A stretch of 64,000 nucleotides of DNA, from NCBI RefSeq assembly GCF_900104705.1, contig NZ_LT629734.1:1550001-1614000 (forward strand), written 5' to 3'. Position 1 is the stretch's first letter. Each line of letters opens with the position of its first letter. The stretch is from Agrococcus carbonis. GTDB lineage: Bacteria; Actinomycetota; Actinomycetes; Actinomycetales; Microbacteriaceae. Made by a program: the position numbers and the translations under genes. Below, in pieces: positions 56,428 to 64,000 of this stretch. Under the pieces are notes generated by a model, which did not search any database, had not been told where the DNA came from, and worked only from the letters and a program-made list of their open reading frames with translations.

Positions 56428-56943
56428 TCAGGGGCGCATGGCGGGCTGGATCTGGCGGAACAGCCTGCCGACGGCGGTCTCGATCTGGTGCAGGACGGTG
56501 CCGAAGAACGCGTCCTCCGAGTAGTAGGGGTCGGGCACGTCGGGCCCGGTGGCGTCGGGGTCGAACGCGAGCAGCAGGCGGATCTTCGAGAGCTGCTCCT
56601 CGTCGCCGCGCGCGAGCGAGCGCAGCGCGCGCTCCTGGCTGCGGTCGAAGGCGATCACGAGGTCGAAGCCGTCGAGCCACTCGGGCTGGAACTGCTTCGC
56701 GCGGTGGTCGACGGCGTCGTAGCCCGCGTCGGCGAGCGCGGCGAGCGTGCGCGGGTCGGCCGTCTCGCCCACGTGGTACTCGCTGATGCCCGCGCTCGCG
56801 ACGAGCAGCCGGTCGGCGACGCCGTGCTGCTTCGCGAGGTGCGCGAAGACGACCTGCGCCATCGGCGAGCGGCAGATGTTGCCGGTGCACACGAAGCAGA
56901 CGCGGAACCGCGTCGCATCGGCGAAGTCGCGGTCGATGGTCAC
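56428..56943 (-). CDS. Low-molecular-weight protein tyrosine phosphatase
   Basis: 171 residues. The P-loop FVCTGNICRSPMAQVVFAHLAKQHG (Cys near residue 19) and the acid motif VPDPYYSEDAFFGTVLHQIETA (DPYY) are complete. A GTG start at 56943 is preceded 6 nt by CAGAAT (leaderless type). It may act on tyrosine phosphorylation in capsule or cell-envelope control. Probably co-transcribed with purB. Confidence 0.92.
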   Translation of the reverse strand: MTIDRDFADATRFRVCFVCTGNICRSPMAQVVFAHLAKQHGVADRLLVASAGISEYHVGETADPRTLAALADAGYDAVDHRAKQFQPEWLDGFDLVIAFDRSQERALRSLARGDEEQLSKIRLLLAFDPDATGPDVPDPYYSEDAFFGTVLHQIETAVGRLFRQIQPAMRP

Positions 56944-57065
56944 CGCACCATTCTGGCAAACGCGCGCGCCCGCCGGGGGCGCGGGGCGAACTCTCCACAG
57001 CCGCAGCCGCGCGCTCCGCGGCGCGATCGGCTGCGATGCCATCGTCCCGGCAGGAGGTGGGGGCC

Positions 57066-57338
57066 ATGACGATGACGGATGCGGCGGCCGCGGCCGCGCT
57101 CGCGGGCGCCGCTCGGGCGCGGGCGGTGGAGGAGGCGCGGGCGGCGAGCCTCGCGGTGGATCGCGCGCGGCGCGCCGCTGCGGGCGCGGCGGCGGCGATC
57201 GACCTGCGCGGCGCCGAGGGCTGGCTCGGGCCCGCGCGCGAGGCGTTCGACGCGCGCGTCGCCGCGCTGCGGGCGCGGCTCGCCGACGAGGAGCACGCGC
57301 TGCGGCTGCTCGGCAGCGCGATCGAGGGGGCGGTGTGA
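57066..57338 (+). CDS. Small helical WXG100-like protein
   Basis: 90 residues, almost entirely helical, Ala/Arg-rich (AAAAALAGAARARAVEEARAASLAVDRARRAAAGAAAAIDLRGAEGWLGPAREAFDARVAALRARLADEEHALRLLGSAIEGAV). The central turn GWLGPAREAFDARV resembles the W-x-G hairpin of WXG100/ESAT-6-type proteins. GGAGGTGG precedes ATG 57066. Its stop overlaps the start of the alpha/beta-hydrolase gene, so they form a pair. No ESX secretion genes are in the window. Membership is suggested by shape and context only. Confidence 0.65.
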   Translation: MTMTDAAAAAALAGAARARAVEEARAASLAVDRARRAAAGAAAAIDLRGAEGWLGPAREAFDARVAALRARLADEEHALRLLGSAIEGAV

Positions 57339-59014
57339 GCGGCTGGAGCGGGGGCGGCGGTGCGGCCGCGGAGGGAGTCGGCGCGGCAGCGGAGGGAGTC
57401 GGCGGGGCGGGGGCCGTCGTCGGGGGAGCGATCGCGGCGTTCGGCGGCAGCGGGGGATCGTTCGGCGGCCCGCTCGCGGGCGGGGGGTTCGCCGCCGTGG
57501 CCGGGGGCGGCGGCGCGTTCCGCGCGCCGGGCGGCGCAGCCGCCGCGGTCGCGTGGGACTCGAGCGCGACCGGCATCGCGTGCGCGCGGCTGCGCGACGG
57601 CGTCGCGCAGCTCGAGCTCGCGCTCGTCGCGCTCCGCGGCGTGCCCGACCTGCGGGTGCAGCCCGCGCCCGGCGTCGATCGCGCGGCGCTGCGCGCGTGC
57701 GCCGCCGAGCTCGACCTGCGCGCGCAGGAGGCGCAGCGGCTGTGCGGCGAGCTCGCTCGGCTCGAGGAGGCGACGCTCGTCGTCGGCCGCGCCTACGAGG
57801 CCGCGTCCGATCACGTGCGCGGCGCGATCGAGCGGCTCGCGGCCCCCGTCGCGCACGGCGCGGGCATGGCGCTGCGGCTCGCGATCCAGGGGGCGCTTGC
57901 GACGGCGCCCGCGTGGGCGCCGGGCGCGCTGCTCGGCGCCGGCGTCGCGGTGAGCGCCGTGCTCGCGATCGGGCTCGTCGGCGTGCCGGTCGCGGCGCGG
58001 CTCGCGGTCGCCGATCCCGAGCGCGCCGCCGAGCTCGTCGCGCGCGGGGGAGACGGCGCGCGCGACGCGCTCGAGCAGGCGTCGGCGCTCTGGGAGGGGC
58101 TCGGCGAGACGCTGCTCGCGAACCCGCTGTTCCGCGGCGCGCTCGCGATCGCGGTCGAGTCGGTCGACGAGGCGGTCGCCGGGTTCCTGCTCGTGCCGCC
58201 GCTGCCCGCCGGCGCGCTCGGGGAGCGCGTCGAGGACACCGTCGTGCACGCGGCGCTCGCCGCGTCCGCCGCGGGCGCGACGCGCCTCTTCACCGGATCC
58301 CCCGGTCGCGTGCGTGCCGGCGCCACGCGCGCCCTGCCCGCGCCCACCGGTCCCGTCGGATCCGGCGGCGCGGCGATGCGCATCCTCCGCGACGCCGAGC
58401 ACCCCGTCACCGTCCGCACCCACCGGCTGCGCGACGGCACGCTCCACCACGAGGTGCTCGTGCGGGGCACCGAGTCGTGGGGGCCGTCGGCCGAGACGGG
58501 CCTCGACGGGCTCGCGAACCTCGAGAACGCCGCCTCCGTGCCGCGCAGCCTCCAGGGCTCGGATGCGGCGGTCGTCGAGGCGATGCGGGCGGCGGGCGTG
58601 CAGGAAGGCGACTCCGTCGATCTCTTCGGCTACTCGCAGGGCGGCGCGGCCGTCGCGAACGTCGCGGCGACCGGGCGGTTCGACGTGCGGTCGGTGCAGC
58701 TCGTGGGCGCCCCGGTCGGCGGCACCGAGATCCCGCCCGGTGTCGACGTGCTGAGCGTCGCGCACTCCGGCGACCTCGTCGCCGCGGGCGACGGCATGGC
58801 CGACGGCTCCGTCGACACCGCCTACCTCGAGAACCGCGGCGACGAGGGCCGCGGCGCGGCTCGCGATCACAGCGACGCCGACTACGTCACGACCCTCGAC
58901 GCGGTCGACGGGCACGACTTCGTGATCGACGCGCACCAGGCGCGGCGCGCCGAGCGGATGGCCGGCGCGGTGCCCATACGCGCGGTCGGCATCGAGATCG
59001 AGCGGTCGCCGTGA
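57335..59014 (+). CDS. Large protein with C-terminal alpha/beta-hydrolase-like domain
   Basis: 559 residues. The N-terminal about 75 residues are Gly/Ala-rich; a helical region with cysteines follows (residues about 80-170), then hydrophobic segments (APGALLGAGVAVSAVLAIGLVGVPVAARLAV). The C-terminal domain carries a serine-hydrolase elbow GYSQGGAAV (Ser434), SVAHSGDLVAAGD as acid region and His527 in VDGHDF, consistent with a catalytic triad of a lipase/esterase/PE-PPE-like hydrolase. GTG 57335 overlaps the upstream WXG100-like gene by 4 bp. It may be a secreted or surface effector; substrate and localisation are unknown. Confidence 0.72.
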   Translation: MSGWSGGGGAAAEGVGAAAEGVGGAGAVVGGAIAAFGGSGGSFGGPLAGGGFAAVAGGGGAFRAPGGAAAAVAWDSSATGIACARLRDGVAQLELALVALRGVPDLRVQPAPGVDRAALRACAAELDLRAQEAQRLCGELARLEEATLVVGRAYEAASDHVRGAIERLAAPVAHGAGMALRLAIQGALATAPAWAPGALLGAGVAVSAVLAIGLVGVPVAARLAVADPERAAELVARGGDGARDALEQASALWEGLGETLLANPLFRGALAIAVESVDEAVAGFLLVPPLPAGALGERVEDTVVHAALAASAAGATRLFTGSPGRVRAGATRALPAPTGPVGSGGAAMRILRDAEHPVTVRTHRLRDGTLHHEVLVRGTESWGPSAETGLDGLANLENAASVPRSLQGSDAAVVEAMRAAGVQEGDSVDLFGYSQGGAAVANVAATGRFDVRSVQLVGAPVGGTEIPPGVDVLSVAHSGDLVAAGDGMADGSVDTAYLENRGDEGRGAARDHSDADYVTTLDAVDGHDFVIDAHQARRAERMAGAVPIRAVGIEIERSP

Positions 59015-59071
59015 GGCCGCCGCACGGCCGCCGCGGGGCGCACAGGACGCGGGGCGCGCTGCGCGCGAGGG

Positions 59072-59476
59072 TCAGCGCGTGCGGGGGCGCTCCTTGCCGA
59101 AGATCGGCCGCGTGACGATCGTGATGAGCCAGGTGAGGAACGCGATGCACACCGCCGCGAGCATGCCCCACCAGAAGCCGTCGACGCGGATGCCGAAGCC
59201 GACGAGCTCGGAGAGCCAGTGGACGATCATCAGCAGGAAGGCGTTGACGAACAGCGCCACGATGCCGAGCGTCAGGATGTAGAGGGGGAACGCCACGATG
59301 CGGATGAGGTTGCCGATCGTCGCGTTCACGAGCGCGAACACGAGCGCGACGCCCACCGTGGTCGCCGCCACCTGCCACCACGCGTCGCCGAAGGGCACGA
59401 TGCGGATGCCGCCGATGAACAGCGTCACGAGCCAGATCGCGACAGCGGTGATGAGCACGCGGAGCAGGAAGCGCAT
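59072..59476 (-). CDS. YvlD-type phage-holin-IV-like membrane protein
   Basis: 134 residues, four helices: LRVLITAVAIWLVTLFIGGI, WQVAATTVGVALVFALVNATIG, IVAFPLYILTLGIVALFVNAFLLMIVHWLS, GFWWGMLAAVCIAFLTWLITIVTRPIFG. This is the YvlD/phage holin family 4 pattern, widespread in chromosomes and not by itself a phage sign. GACAAT lies 6 nt before ATG 59476; divergent from hisC. Confidence 0.87.
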   Translation of the reverse strand: MRFLLRVLITAVAIWLVTLFIGGIRIVPFGDAWWQVAATTVGVALVFALVNATIGNLIRIVAFPLYILTLGIVALFVNAFLLMIVHWLSELVGFGIRVDGFWWGMLAAVCIAFLTWLITIVTRPIFGKERPRTR

Positions 59477-59535
59477 GGCGCGATTGTCGCACCCATATCC
59501 CCCATCTGCGCCGAGGCTCGCAATAGCCTGAGTCG

Positions 59536-60594
59536 GTGACTGTGCGACTTCGACCCGAGATCGCGGCCATCCCGCCCTACCAGCAGGGACGCCCCGCTCC
59601 GCAGGGGGGCTTCAAGCTCTCCAGCAACGAGAACCCGTTCCCGCCGCTGCCGGCGGTGGTCGAGGCCGTGCAGCGCGAGGCCGAGCGGGTCAACCGCTAC
59701 CCCCGGCCCGGCGCGCCGGAGCTGCGCGCGGCGCTCGCGGCCGAGCTCGACGTCGACGTCGAGCGCGTGCTGATCGGCGACGGCTCGGCGACGCTCATCC
59801 AGCAGCTCATCCACGCGGTCGCCGGCCCCGGCGACGAGGTCGTCTACGCGTGGCGCTCCTTCGACGCCTACCCGCTCTTCGTGCGCACGGGCGGCGCGAC
59901 GCCCGTCGAGGTGCCGGTCGACGCCGAGCACCGGCACGACCTCGACGCGATGGCCGCCGCGATCACCGAGCGCACGCGTGCCGTGATCGTCTGCAGCCCG
60001 AACAACCCCACCGGCACGATCGTCGGCAAGGACGAGCTCGACGCGTTCATCGCCCGCGTCCCCGCCGACGTGCTGATCATGCTCGACGAGGCGTACATCG
60101 AGTTCGTGCGCGAGCCGACCGCCGACGGCATCGCGCTCCAGCGCGAGCACGACAACCTCGTCGTGCTGCGCACGTTCTCGAAGGCGCACGGCCTCGCGGG
60201 CCTCCGCGTCGGCTACGCGGTCGGCGATCCCGCGGTGCTGCGCGGTGCCGACCTCTGCGGCGTGCCCCTCTCGCAGACCGCGCTCGCATCATCCGCCGCG
60301 ATCGCCGCGCTCGAGCACGCCGGCGAGACCTTCGCGCGCATCGAGGTGCTCGCCGAGCGCCGCGACGCGCTCTGGCAGCGGATCGTCGACGCGGGCGTGC
60401 CGGTGCCGCGCCCGCACGGCAACTTCGTCTGGGTGCCCTCGCAGGCGCACCAGGTCGAGGCGGTGCACGAGATCCTCGAGGGCGAGCGCATCGTGGGGAA
60501 GGTCTTCCCCGACGGCAGCCGCATCTCGATCGGCGAGCCCGAGGCCGACGAGCACATCCTCGCCGCGGCGAAGGCGATCCAGGCGCTGCAGTGA
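59536..60594 (+). CDS. hisC: Histidinol-phosphate/aromatic aminotransferase (HisC-like)
   Basis: A 352-residue PLP-dependent class I/II aminotransferase. KLSSNENPFPPLPAVVEAV, VIVCSPNNPTGTIVGKDEL, DEAYIEF and the PLP lysine in FSKAHGLAGLRVGYAVG. HisC and aromatic-amino-acid aminotransferases cannot be separated from sequence alone. It is coupled to the 2-oxoacid dehydrogenase genes by a GTGA overlap, hence it may supply 2-oxo acids to them. GTG 59536 follows a TAGCCT -10 box by 6 nt (leaderless). Confidence 0.9.
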   Translation: MTVRLRPEIAAIPPYQQGRPAPQGGFKLSSNENPFPPLPAVVEAVQREAERVNRYPRPGAPELRAALAAELDVDVERVLIGDGSATLIQQLIHAVAGPGDEVVYAWRSFDAYPLFVRTGGATPVEVPVDAEHRHDLDAMAAAITERTRAVIVCSPNNPTGTIVGKDELDAFIARVPADVLIMLDEAYIEFVREPTADGIALQREHDNLVVLRTFSKAHGLAGLRVGYAVGDPAVLRGADLCGVPLSQTALASSAAIAALEHAGETFARIEVLAERRDALWQRIVDAGVPVPRPHGNFVWVPSQAHQVEAVHEILEGERIVGKVFPDGSRISIGEPEADEHILAAAKAIQALQ

Positions 60595-61712
60595 GCCACG
60601 AGACCGACCGGGCCCAGCCCATCCGCCTGCTCGACGCCGACGGCTCGTCGGTCGAGACCGACGCCAATGCCGAGCTCCGCGAGCTCGCGGCGCAGCTGAG
60701 CGTCGACGACCGCCTCGCGATGCACGGCGAGATGCTGCGCACGCGACGCTTCGACATCGAGGCCGGTCACCTGCAGCGGCAGGGCAAGCTCGGCCTCTGG
60801 GTGCCCTCGATCGGCCAGGAGGGCGCGCAGGTCGGCGCCGCGTGGGGCGCCCGCGACCAGGACACGATCTTCCCCTCCTACCGCGAGCACCTCCTCGCTC
60901 TGCACCGCGGCGTCACGATGATGCAGATCATCGACATCTTCCGCGGCGCGCGGCACGGCGGCTGGGATCCGCTCGAGACCCGCGGCATGCGCATCTACTC
61001 GCTCGTCATCGCCACCCACGCGCTGCACTCGACCGGCTACGCGATGGGCATCCGGCTCGACGGCGCGTGCGGCACGGGCGACGCGACGCGCGACGAGGCC
61101 GTCATCGCCTTCTACGGCGACGGCGCCGCGAGCCAGGGCGACGCGAGCGAGGGCCTCGTCTTCGCCGCGAGCTACGAGTCGCCGATCGTCTTCTTCGTGC
61201 AGAACAACAAGTGGGCCATCTCGGTGCCCTCGACCCGCCAGAGCCGCTTCCCGCTGCACGAGCGCGCGCGCGGCTTCGGGCTCGATGCCGCGTGGGTCGA
61301 CGGCAACGACCCGCTCGCGAGCTTCGCGGTGACCCGGCGGATGCTCGACGCGGCCCGGCAGGGCACCCCCGGCTACATCGAGGCCGACACGTACCGCATG
61401 GGCGCGCACACGACGAGCGACGACCCCACCCGCTACCGCACGAGCGACGAGGAGGAGTCGTGGCGCCGCCGCGACCCGATCGCGCGCCTCGCCGCCCACC
61501 TGCGCGCGCAGGGGGTGACGGACGCGGCGCTCGCCGAGCAGGAGCAGGAGGCCGCCGACCTCGCCGCCGACATGCGCCGGCAGACGCTCGAGGCGGGCAC
61601 CGCCGCGAGCGACGACATCTTCGACCACGTCTACCGCGAGCCGCATCCGCTCATGACCGAGCAGAAGCGCGCGCTCGCCGAGTTCGAGGCGAGCTTCGGG
61701 AGCGACGCATGA
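60591..61712 (+). CDS. 2-oxoacid dehydrogenase E1 component, alpha subunit
   Basis: 373 residues. Thiamine-diphosphate motif [38 protein letters not shown] (GDG...NN, near residue 165), substrate-channel region [38 protein letters not shown], and [20 protein letters not shown]. It pairs with E1 beta downstream. Branched-chain 2-oxo acids or pyruvate are the likely substrates; branched-chain type fits the organisation. Confidence 0.9.
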   Translation: MSHETDRAQPIRLLDADGSSVETDANAELRELAAQLSVDDRLAMHGEMLRTRRFDIEAGHLQRQGKLGLWVPSIGQEGAQVGAAWGARDQDTIFPSYREHLLALHRGVTMMQIIDIFRGARHGGWDPLETRGMRIYSLVIATHALHSTGYAMGIRLDGACGTGDATRDEAVIAFYGDGAASQGDASEGLVFAASYESPIVFFVQNNKWAISVPSTRQSRFPLHERARGFGLDAAWVDGNDPLASFAVTRRMLDAARQGTPGYIEADTYRMGAHTTSDDPTRYRTSDEEESWRRRDPIARLAAHLRAQGVTDAALAEQEQEAADLAADMRRQTLEAGTAASDDIFDHVYREPHPLMTEQKRALAEFEASFGSDA

Positions 61713-62809
61713 CCGACACGACTCCGCAGACCGACGCCGCGCAGACCGACGCCGCGCAGACCGACGCCGCGCAGACCGCCGCGCAGGCGGACGCCGCGCG
61801 CCGGCCCGCCCCTGCCGGCGCTGCCGCACCCGCCGCATCCGCCACCATGCCGATGGCGAGGGCGCTGAACGCGGCGCTCCGCGAAGCGATGCGCGCCGAC
61901 GACAAGGTGCTGCTCATGGGCGAGGACATCGGGCCGCTCGGCGGCGTCTTCCGCATCACCGACGGGTTGCACGCCGAGTTCGGGGAGACGCGCGTGCTCG
62001 ACACCCCGCTCGCCGAGTCGGGCATCATCGGCACGGCGATCGGCCTCGCCATGCGCGGCTACCGCCCGGTGGTCGAGATCCAGTTCGACGGCTTCGTCTA
62101 CCCCGGGTTCGACCAGATCGTCTCCCAGTTGGCGAAGATGACGGCCCGCCACCGCGGCGCGCTCGCGATGCCCGTCGTCATCCGCATCCCCTACGGCGGC
62201 CACATCGGCGCCGTCGAGCACCACCAGGAGAGCCCGGAGGCGTACTTCGCGCACACCGCGGGCCTCCGGGTCGTGAGCCCCTCGACCGCGAACGACGCGC
62301 ACTGGATGCTGCGGCAGGCGATCGAGAGCGACGACCCCGTCATCTTCCTCGAGCCGAAGTCGAAGTACTGGTCGAAGGGCGAGGTGCTGCCGGCGCCCGC
62401 GACCGAGCTGCACCGCAGCGTCGTCGCCCGGCCGGGCAGCGACGTGACGCTCATCGGCCACGGCGCGATGGTGCACGTGCTGCTGCAGGCGGCGCAGATC
62501 GCCGAGGCGGAGGGCACAAGCTGCGAGGTGCTCGACCTGCGCTCCCTGTCGCCCATCGACTGGGAGCCGCTCGTGGCCTCGGCCCGCCGCACCGGGCGCG
62601 TGGTGGTGGCGCAGGAGGCGCCCGGCCACGTCTCGGTCGGCAGCGAGATCGCCGCGACGATCGCGGAGCGCGCGTTCTACTCGCTCGAGGCGCCCGTGCT
62701 GCGCGTCTCGGGCTTCGACACGCCCTTCCCGCCGGCCCAGCTCGAAGACATCTACCTGCCGGACGCCGACCGCGTGCTCGACGCGGTCGACCGCGCCCTG
62801 GCCTACTGA
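61709..62809 (+). CDS. 2-oxoacid dehydrogenase E1 component, beta subunit
   Basis: 366 residues. [85 protein letters not shown] and the C-terminal transketolase domain. The N-terminus is unusual: about 45 extra residues with QTDAA pentapeptide repeats (tract 61727-61771) and Ala/Pro. ATG 61709 overlaps the alpha subunit stop. Forms the alpha2beta2 E1 with the preceding gene product. Confidence 0.92.
   Translation: MTDTTPQTDAAQTDAAQTDAAQTAAQADAARRPAPAGAAAPAASATMPMARALNAALREAMRADDKVLLMGEDIGPLGGVFRITDGLHAEFGETRVLDTPLAESGIIGTAIGLAMRGYRPVVEIQFDGFVYPGFDQIVSQLAKMTARHRGALAMPVVIRIPYGGHIGAVEHHQESPEAYFAHTAGLRVVSPSTANDAHWMLRQAIESDDPVIFLEPKSKYWSKGEVLPAPATELHRSVVARPGSDVTLIGHGAMVHVLLQAAQIAEAEGTSCEVLDLRSLSPIDWEPLVASARRTGRVVVAQEAPGHVSVGSEIAATIAERAFYSLEAPVLRVSGFDTPFPPAQLEDIYLPDADRVLDAVDRALAY
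61727..61771. repeat. 15-bp tandem repeat in the E1 beta gene
   Basis: Three perfect copies of CAGACCGACGCCGCG plus a partial fourth (to about 61783), encoding QTDAA units; in-frame, so copy number can vary without frameshift. Confidence 0.92.
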
Positions 62810-62829
62810 CGCGACGCGAGGAGATCCGC

Positions 62830-64000
62830 ATGCAGGAGTTCCGACTGCCCGATCCGGGCGAGGGCCTGACCGAGGCCGAGATCGTCACGTGGCGCGTCAA
62901 GCCCGGCGACACCGTGCACGTCAACGACGTGCTGCTCGAGGTCGAGACCGCCAAGTCGCTCGTCGAGCTGCCGAGCCCGTTCGAGGGCACCGTCGAGGCG
63001 CTGCTCGCCGAGGAGGGCCAGACGGTCGAGGTCGGCACCCCGATCATCCGCGTCTCGGGCGGCGACCCGGATGCGGTGGAGACCGCCGCCGATACCGCCG
63101 ACACGGTCGCGGTCGACGACGACGGCGGCGCCGTGCTCGTCGGCTACGGCGTGCGCGGGGGAGCGGAGACCCGCCGCAGGAAGCCGCAGACGGTGCGCTC
63201 GGTGCCGGCCCCGTCGGCACCCGCGCGTCCCGCCTCGGTGCCCGCCGCATCCGCCGCGCCCGTGATCGCGAAGCCGCCGACGCGCAAGCTCGCGAAGGAC
63301 CTGAGCGTCGACATCGCGACCGTGACCGGCACGGGCCTCGCGGGCGAGGTCACGCGGCAGGACGTCGTGGCGGCCGCCGAGCAGGTCAAGGTGTTCCGCA
63401 ACCTCTCGGCGCCCGAGTGGTCGGGCGGCCGCGAGGAGCGCATCCCCGTGAAGGGCGTGCGCAAGGTCATCGCGCAGGGCATGGTCGACTCGGCCTTCAC
63501 GGCGCCGCACGTGTCGGTGTTCACCGACGTGGATGCGACGCGCACGATGGAGTTCGTCAAGCGGCTCAAGGCATCGCCCGACTTCGCCGACGTCAAGGTG
63601 TCGCCGCTGCTCATCATGGCGAAGGCGATCCTCTGGGCGATCCGCCGCTCGCCGCAGGTCAACTCGACCTTCACGGGCGACGAGCTCGTCGTGCACCACT
63701 ACGTCAACCTCGGCATCGCGGCGGCGACGCCGCGCGGCCTGCTCGTGCCCAACATCAAGGATGCGCAGGAGATGTCGCTGCTCCAGCTCGCGACGGCCCT
63801 CCAGCAGCTCACGACCACCGCGCGCGAGGGCCGCACACAGCCGGCCGACATGCAGCACGGCACGTTCACGATCACGAACATCGGCGTCTTCGGGATGGAC
63901 ACCGGCACGCCGATCCTCAACCCGGGGGAGACGGGCATCATCGCGCTCGGCACGATCCGGCAGAAGCCATGGGTCGTCGACGGCGAGGTGCGGCCGCGCT
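62830..64000 (+). CDS. 2-oxoacid dehydrogenase E2 component, N-terminal part (cut by window edge)
   Basis: 390 residues visible; the C-terminus lies beyond the right edge. Lipoyl domain at about residues 1-78 with the lipoylated lysine in [10 protein letters not shown]; a Pro/Ala linker; an E3-binding peripheral domain ([31 protein letters not shown]); then the catalytic core ([61 protein letters not shown]). The branched-chain 2-oxoacid dehydrogenase E2 type is favoured. ATG 62830 is preceded by GAGGAG. Confidence 0.93.
   Translation, partial: MQEFRLPDPGEGLTEAEIVTWRVKPGDTVHVNDVLLEVETAKSLVELPSPFEGTVEALLAEEGQTVEVGTPIIRVSGGDPDAVETAADTADTVAVDDDGGAVLVGYGVRGGAETRRRKPQTVRSVPAPSAPARPASVPAASAAPVIAKPPTRKLAKDLSVDIATVTGTGLAGEVTRQDVVAAAEQVKVFRNLSAPEWSGGREERIPVKGVRKVIAQGMVDSAFTAPHVSVFTDVDATRTMEFVKRLKASPDFADVKVSPLLIMAKAILWAIRRSPQVNSTFTGDELVVHHYVNLGIAAATPRGLLVPNIKDAQEMSLLQLATALQQLTTTAREGRTQPADMQHGTFTITNIGVFGMDTGTPILNPGETGIIALGTIRQKPWVVDGEVRPR

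Noticed and set aside
54467..58936. A 1489-codon open frame on the minus strand
   Set aside because: It runs antisense or out of frame through purB, the phosphatase and the plus-strand hydrolase gene; only its last 186 codons (the GAD-like gene) look real. Long open shadow frames are expected at this GC content.
59072..59476. Phage holin family name suggesting a prophage
   Set aside because: YvlD-type proteins are ordinary chromosomal membrane proteins; no integrase, terminase, capsid or lysin genes are nearby.
59850..62809. Long overlapping plus-strand frames across hisC and E1
   Set aside because: The true frames are shown by PLP- and ThDP-binding motifs and by start/stop coupling; apparent fusions are frame artefacts.

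Overview
The window is about 70% GC DNA from a high-GC Gram-positive bacterium, most likely a Micrococcales actinobacterium of the Microbacteriaceae (Agrococcus-like). This placement rests on codon use, frequent GTG and TTG starts, and the gene orders dnaA-dnaN-gnd-recF-DUF721 and murJ-DUF6049-cca-rpsF-ssb-rpsR-rplI-dnaB. No 16S gene is present, so genus is inference.

The window spans the chromosomal replication origin. On the left, gyrA (cut by the edge), gyrB, the DUF721 gene, recF, gnd, dnaN and dnaA all read leftwards. From rpmH onwards the core genes rpmH, rnpA, yidD, yidC, jag, rsmG, parA and parB read rightwards. The dnaN-dnaA gap carries DnaA boxes and is the best oriC candidate. A 1.6-kb gene-free stretch between rsmG and parA holds five parS centromere sites plus a DnaA-box-like cluster.

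Between gyrB and the DUF721 gene, a block usually without insertions in relatives, lies a four-gene sugar-acid module: FadR-type regulator, four-carbon acid sugar kinase, 3-hydroxyisobutyrate-type dehydrogenase and GntP permease. It is bordered by a cluster of palindromic repeats.

Right of the origin come trxA/trxB, murJ, a DUF6049 protein, cca and the S6-SSB-S18-L9-DnaB run. The accessory part (about 32-64 kb) starts with a tightly overlapped eight-gene polyamine-type operon (PotABCD-like transporter, amidohydrolase, two FAD amine-oxidase-like enzymes, cupin). Then come a NYN-LOTUS protein, a secreted hexapeptide-repeat protein, a MutM/Nei glycosylase, small YciI and FMN-reductase enzymes, an M20 amidohydrolase, a small membrane/lipoprotein operon, a two-component system, a GAP-like membrane protein, a Fur-type regulator with catalase, an alcohol dehydrogenase, purB with a GAD-like gene, a low-molecular-weight phosphatase, a WXG100-like/alpha-beta-hydrolase pair, a YvlD-type membrane protein, and an operon of a HisC-like aminotransferase followed by a 2-oxoacid dehydrogenase complex (E1 alpha, E1 beta, E2, the last cut by the edge).

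Recurring themes: many genes have a -10 box 6-8 nt before the start codon, implying leaderless mRNAs; operons are knitted by GTGA/ATGA overlaps; perfect GC hairpins end many units; and one family of imperfect palindromes (ends like GGTCGAGGAG / CGTCACGAGACC) recurs in intergenic DNA. No tRNA, rRNA, CRISPR array, insertion sequence or prophage was found.
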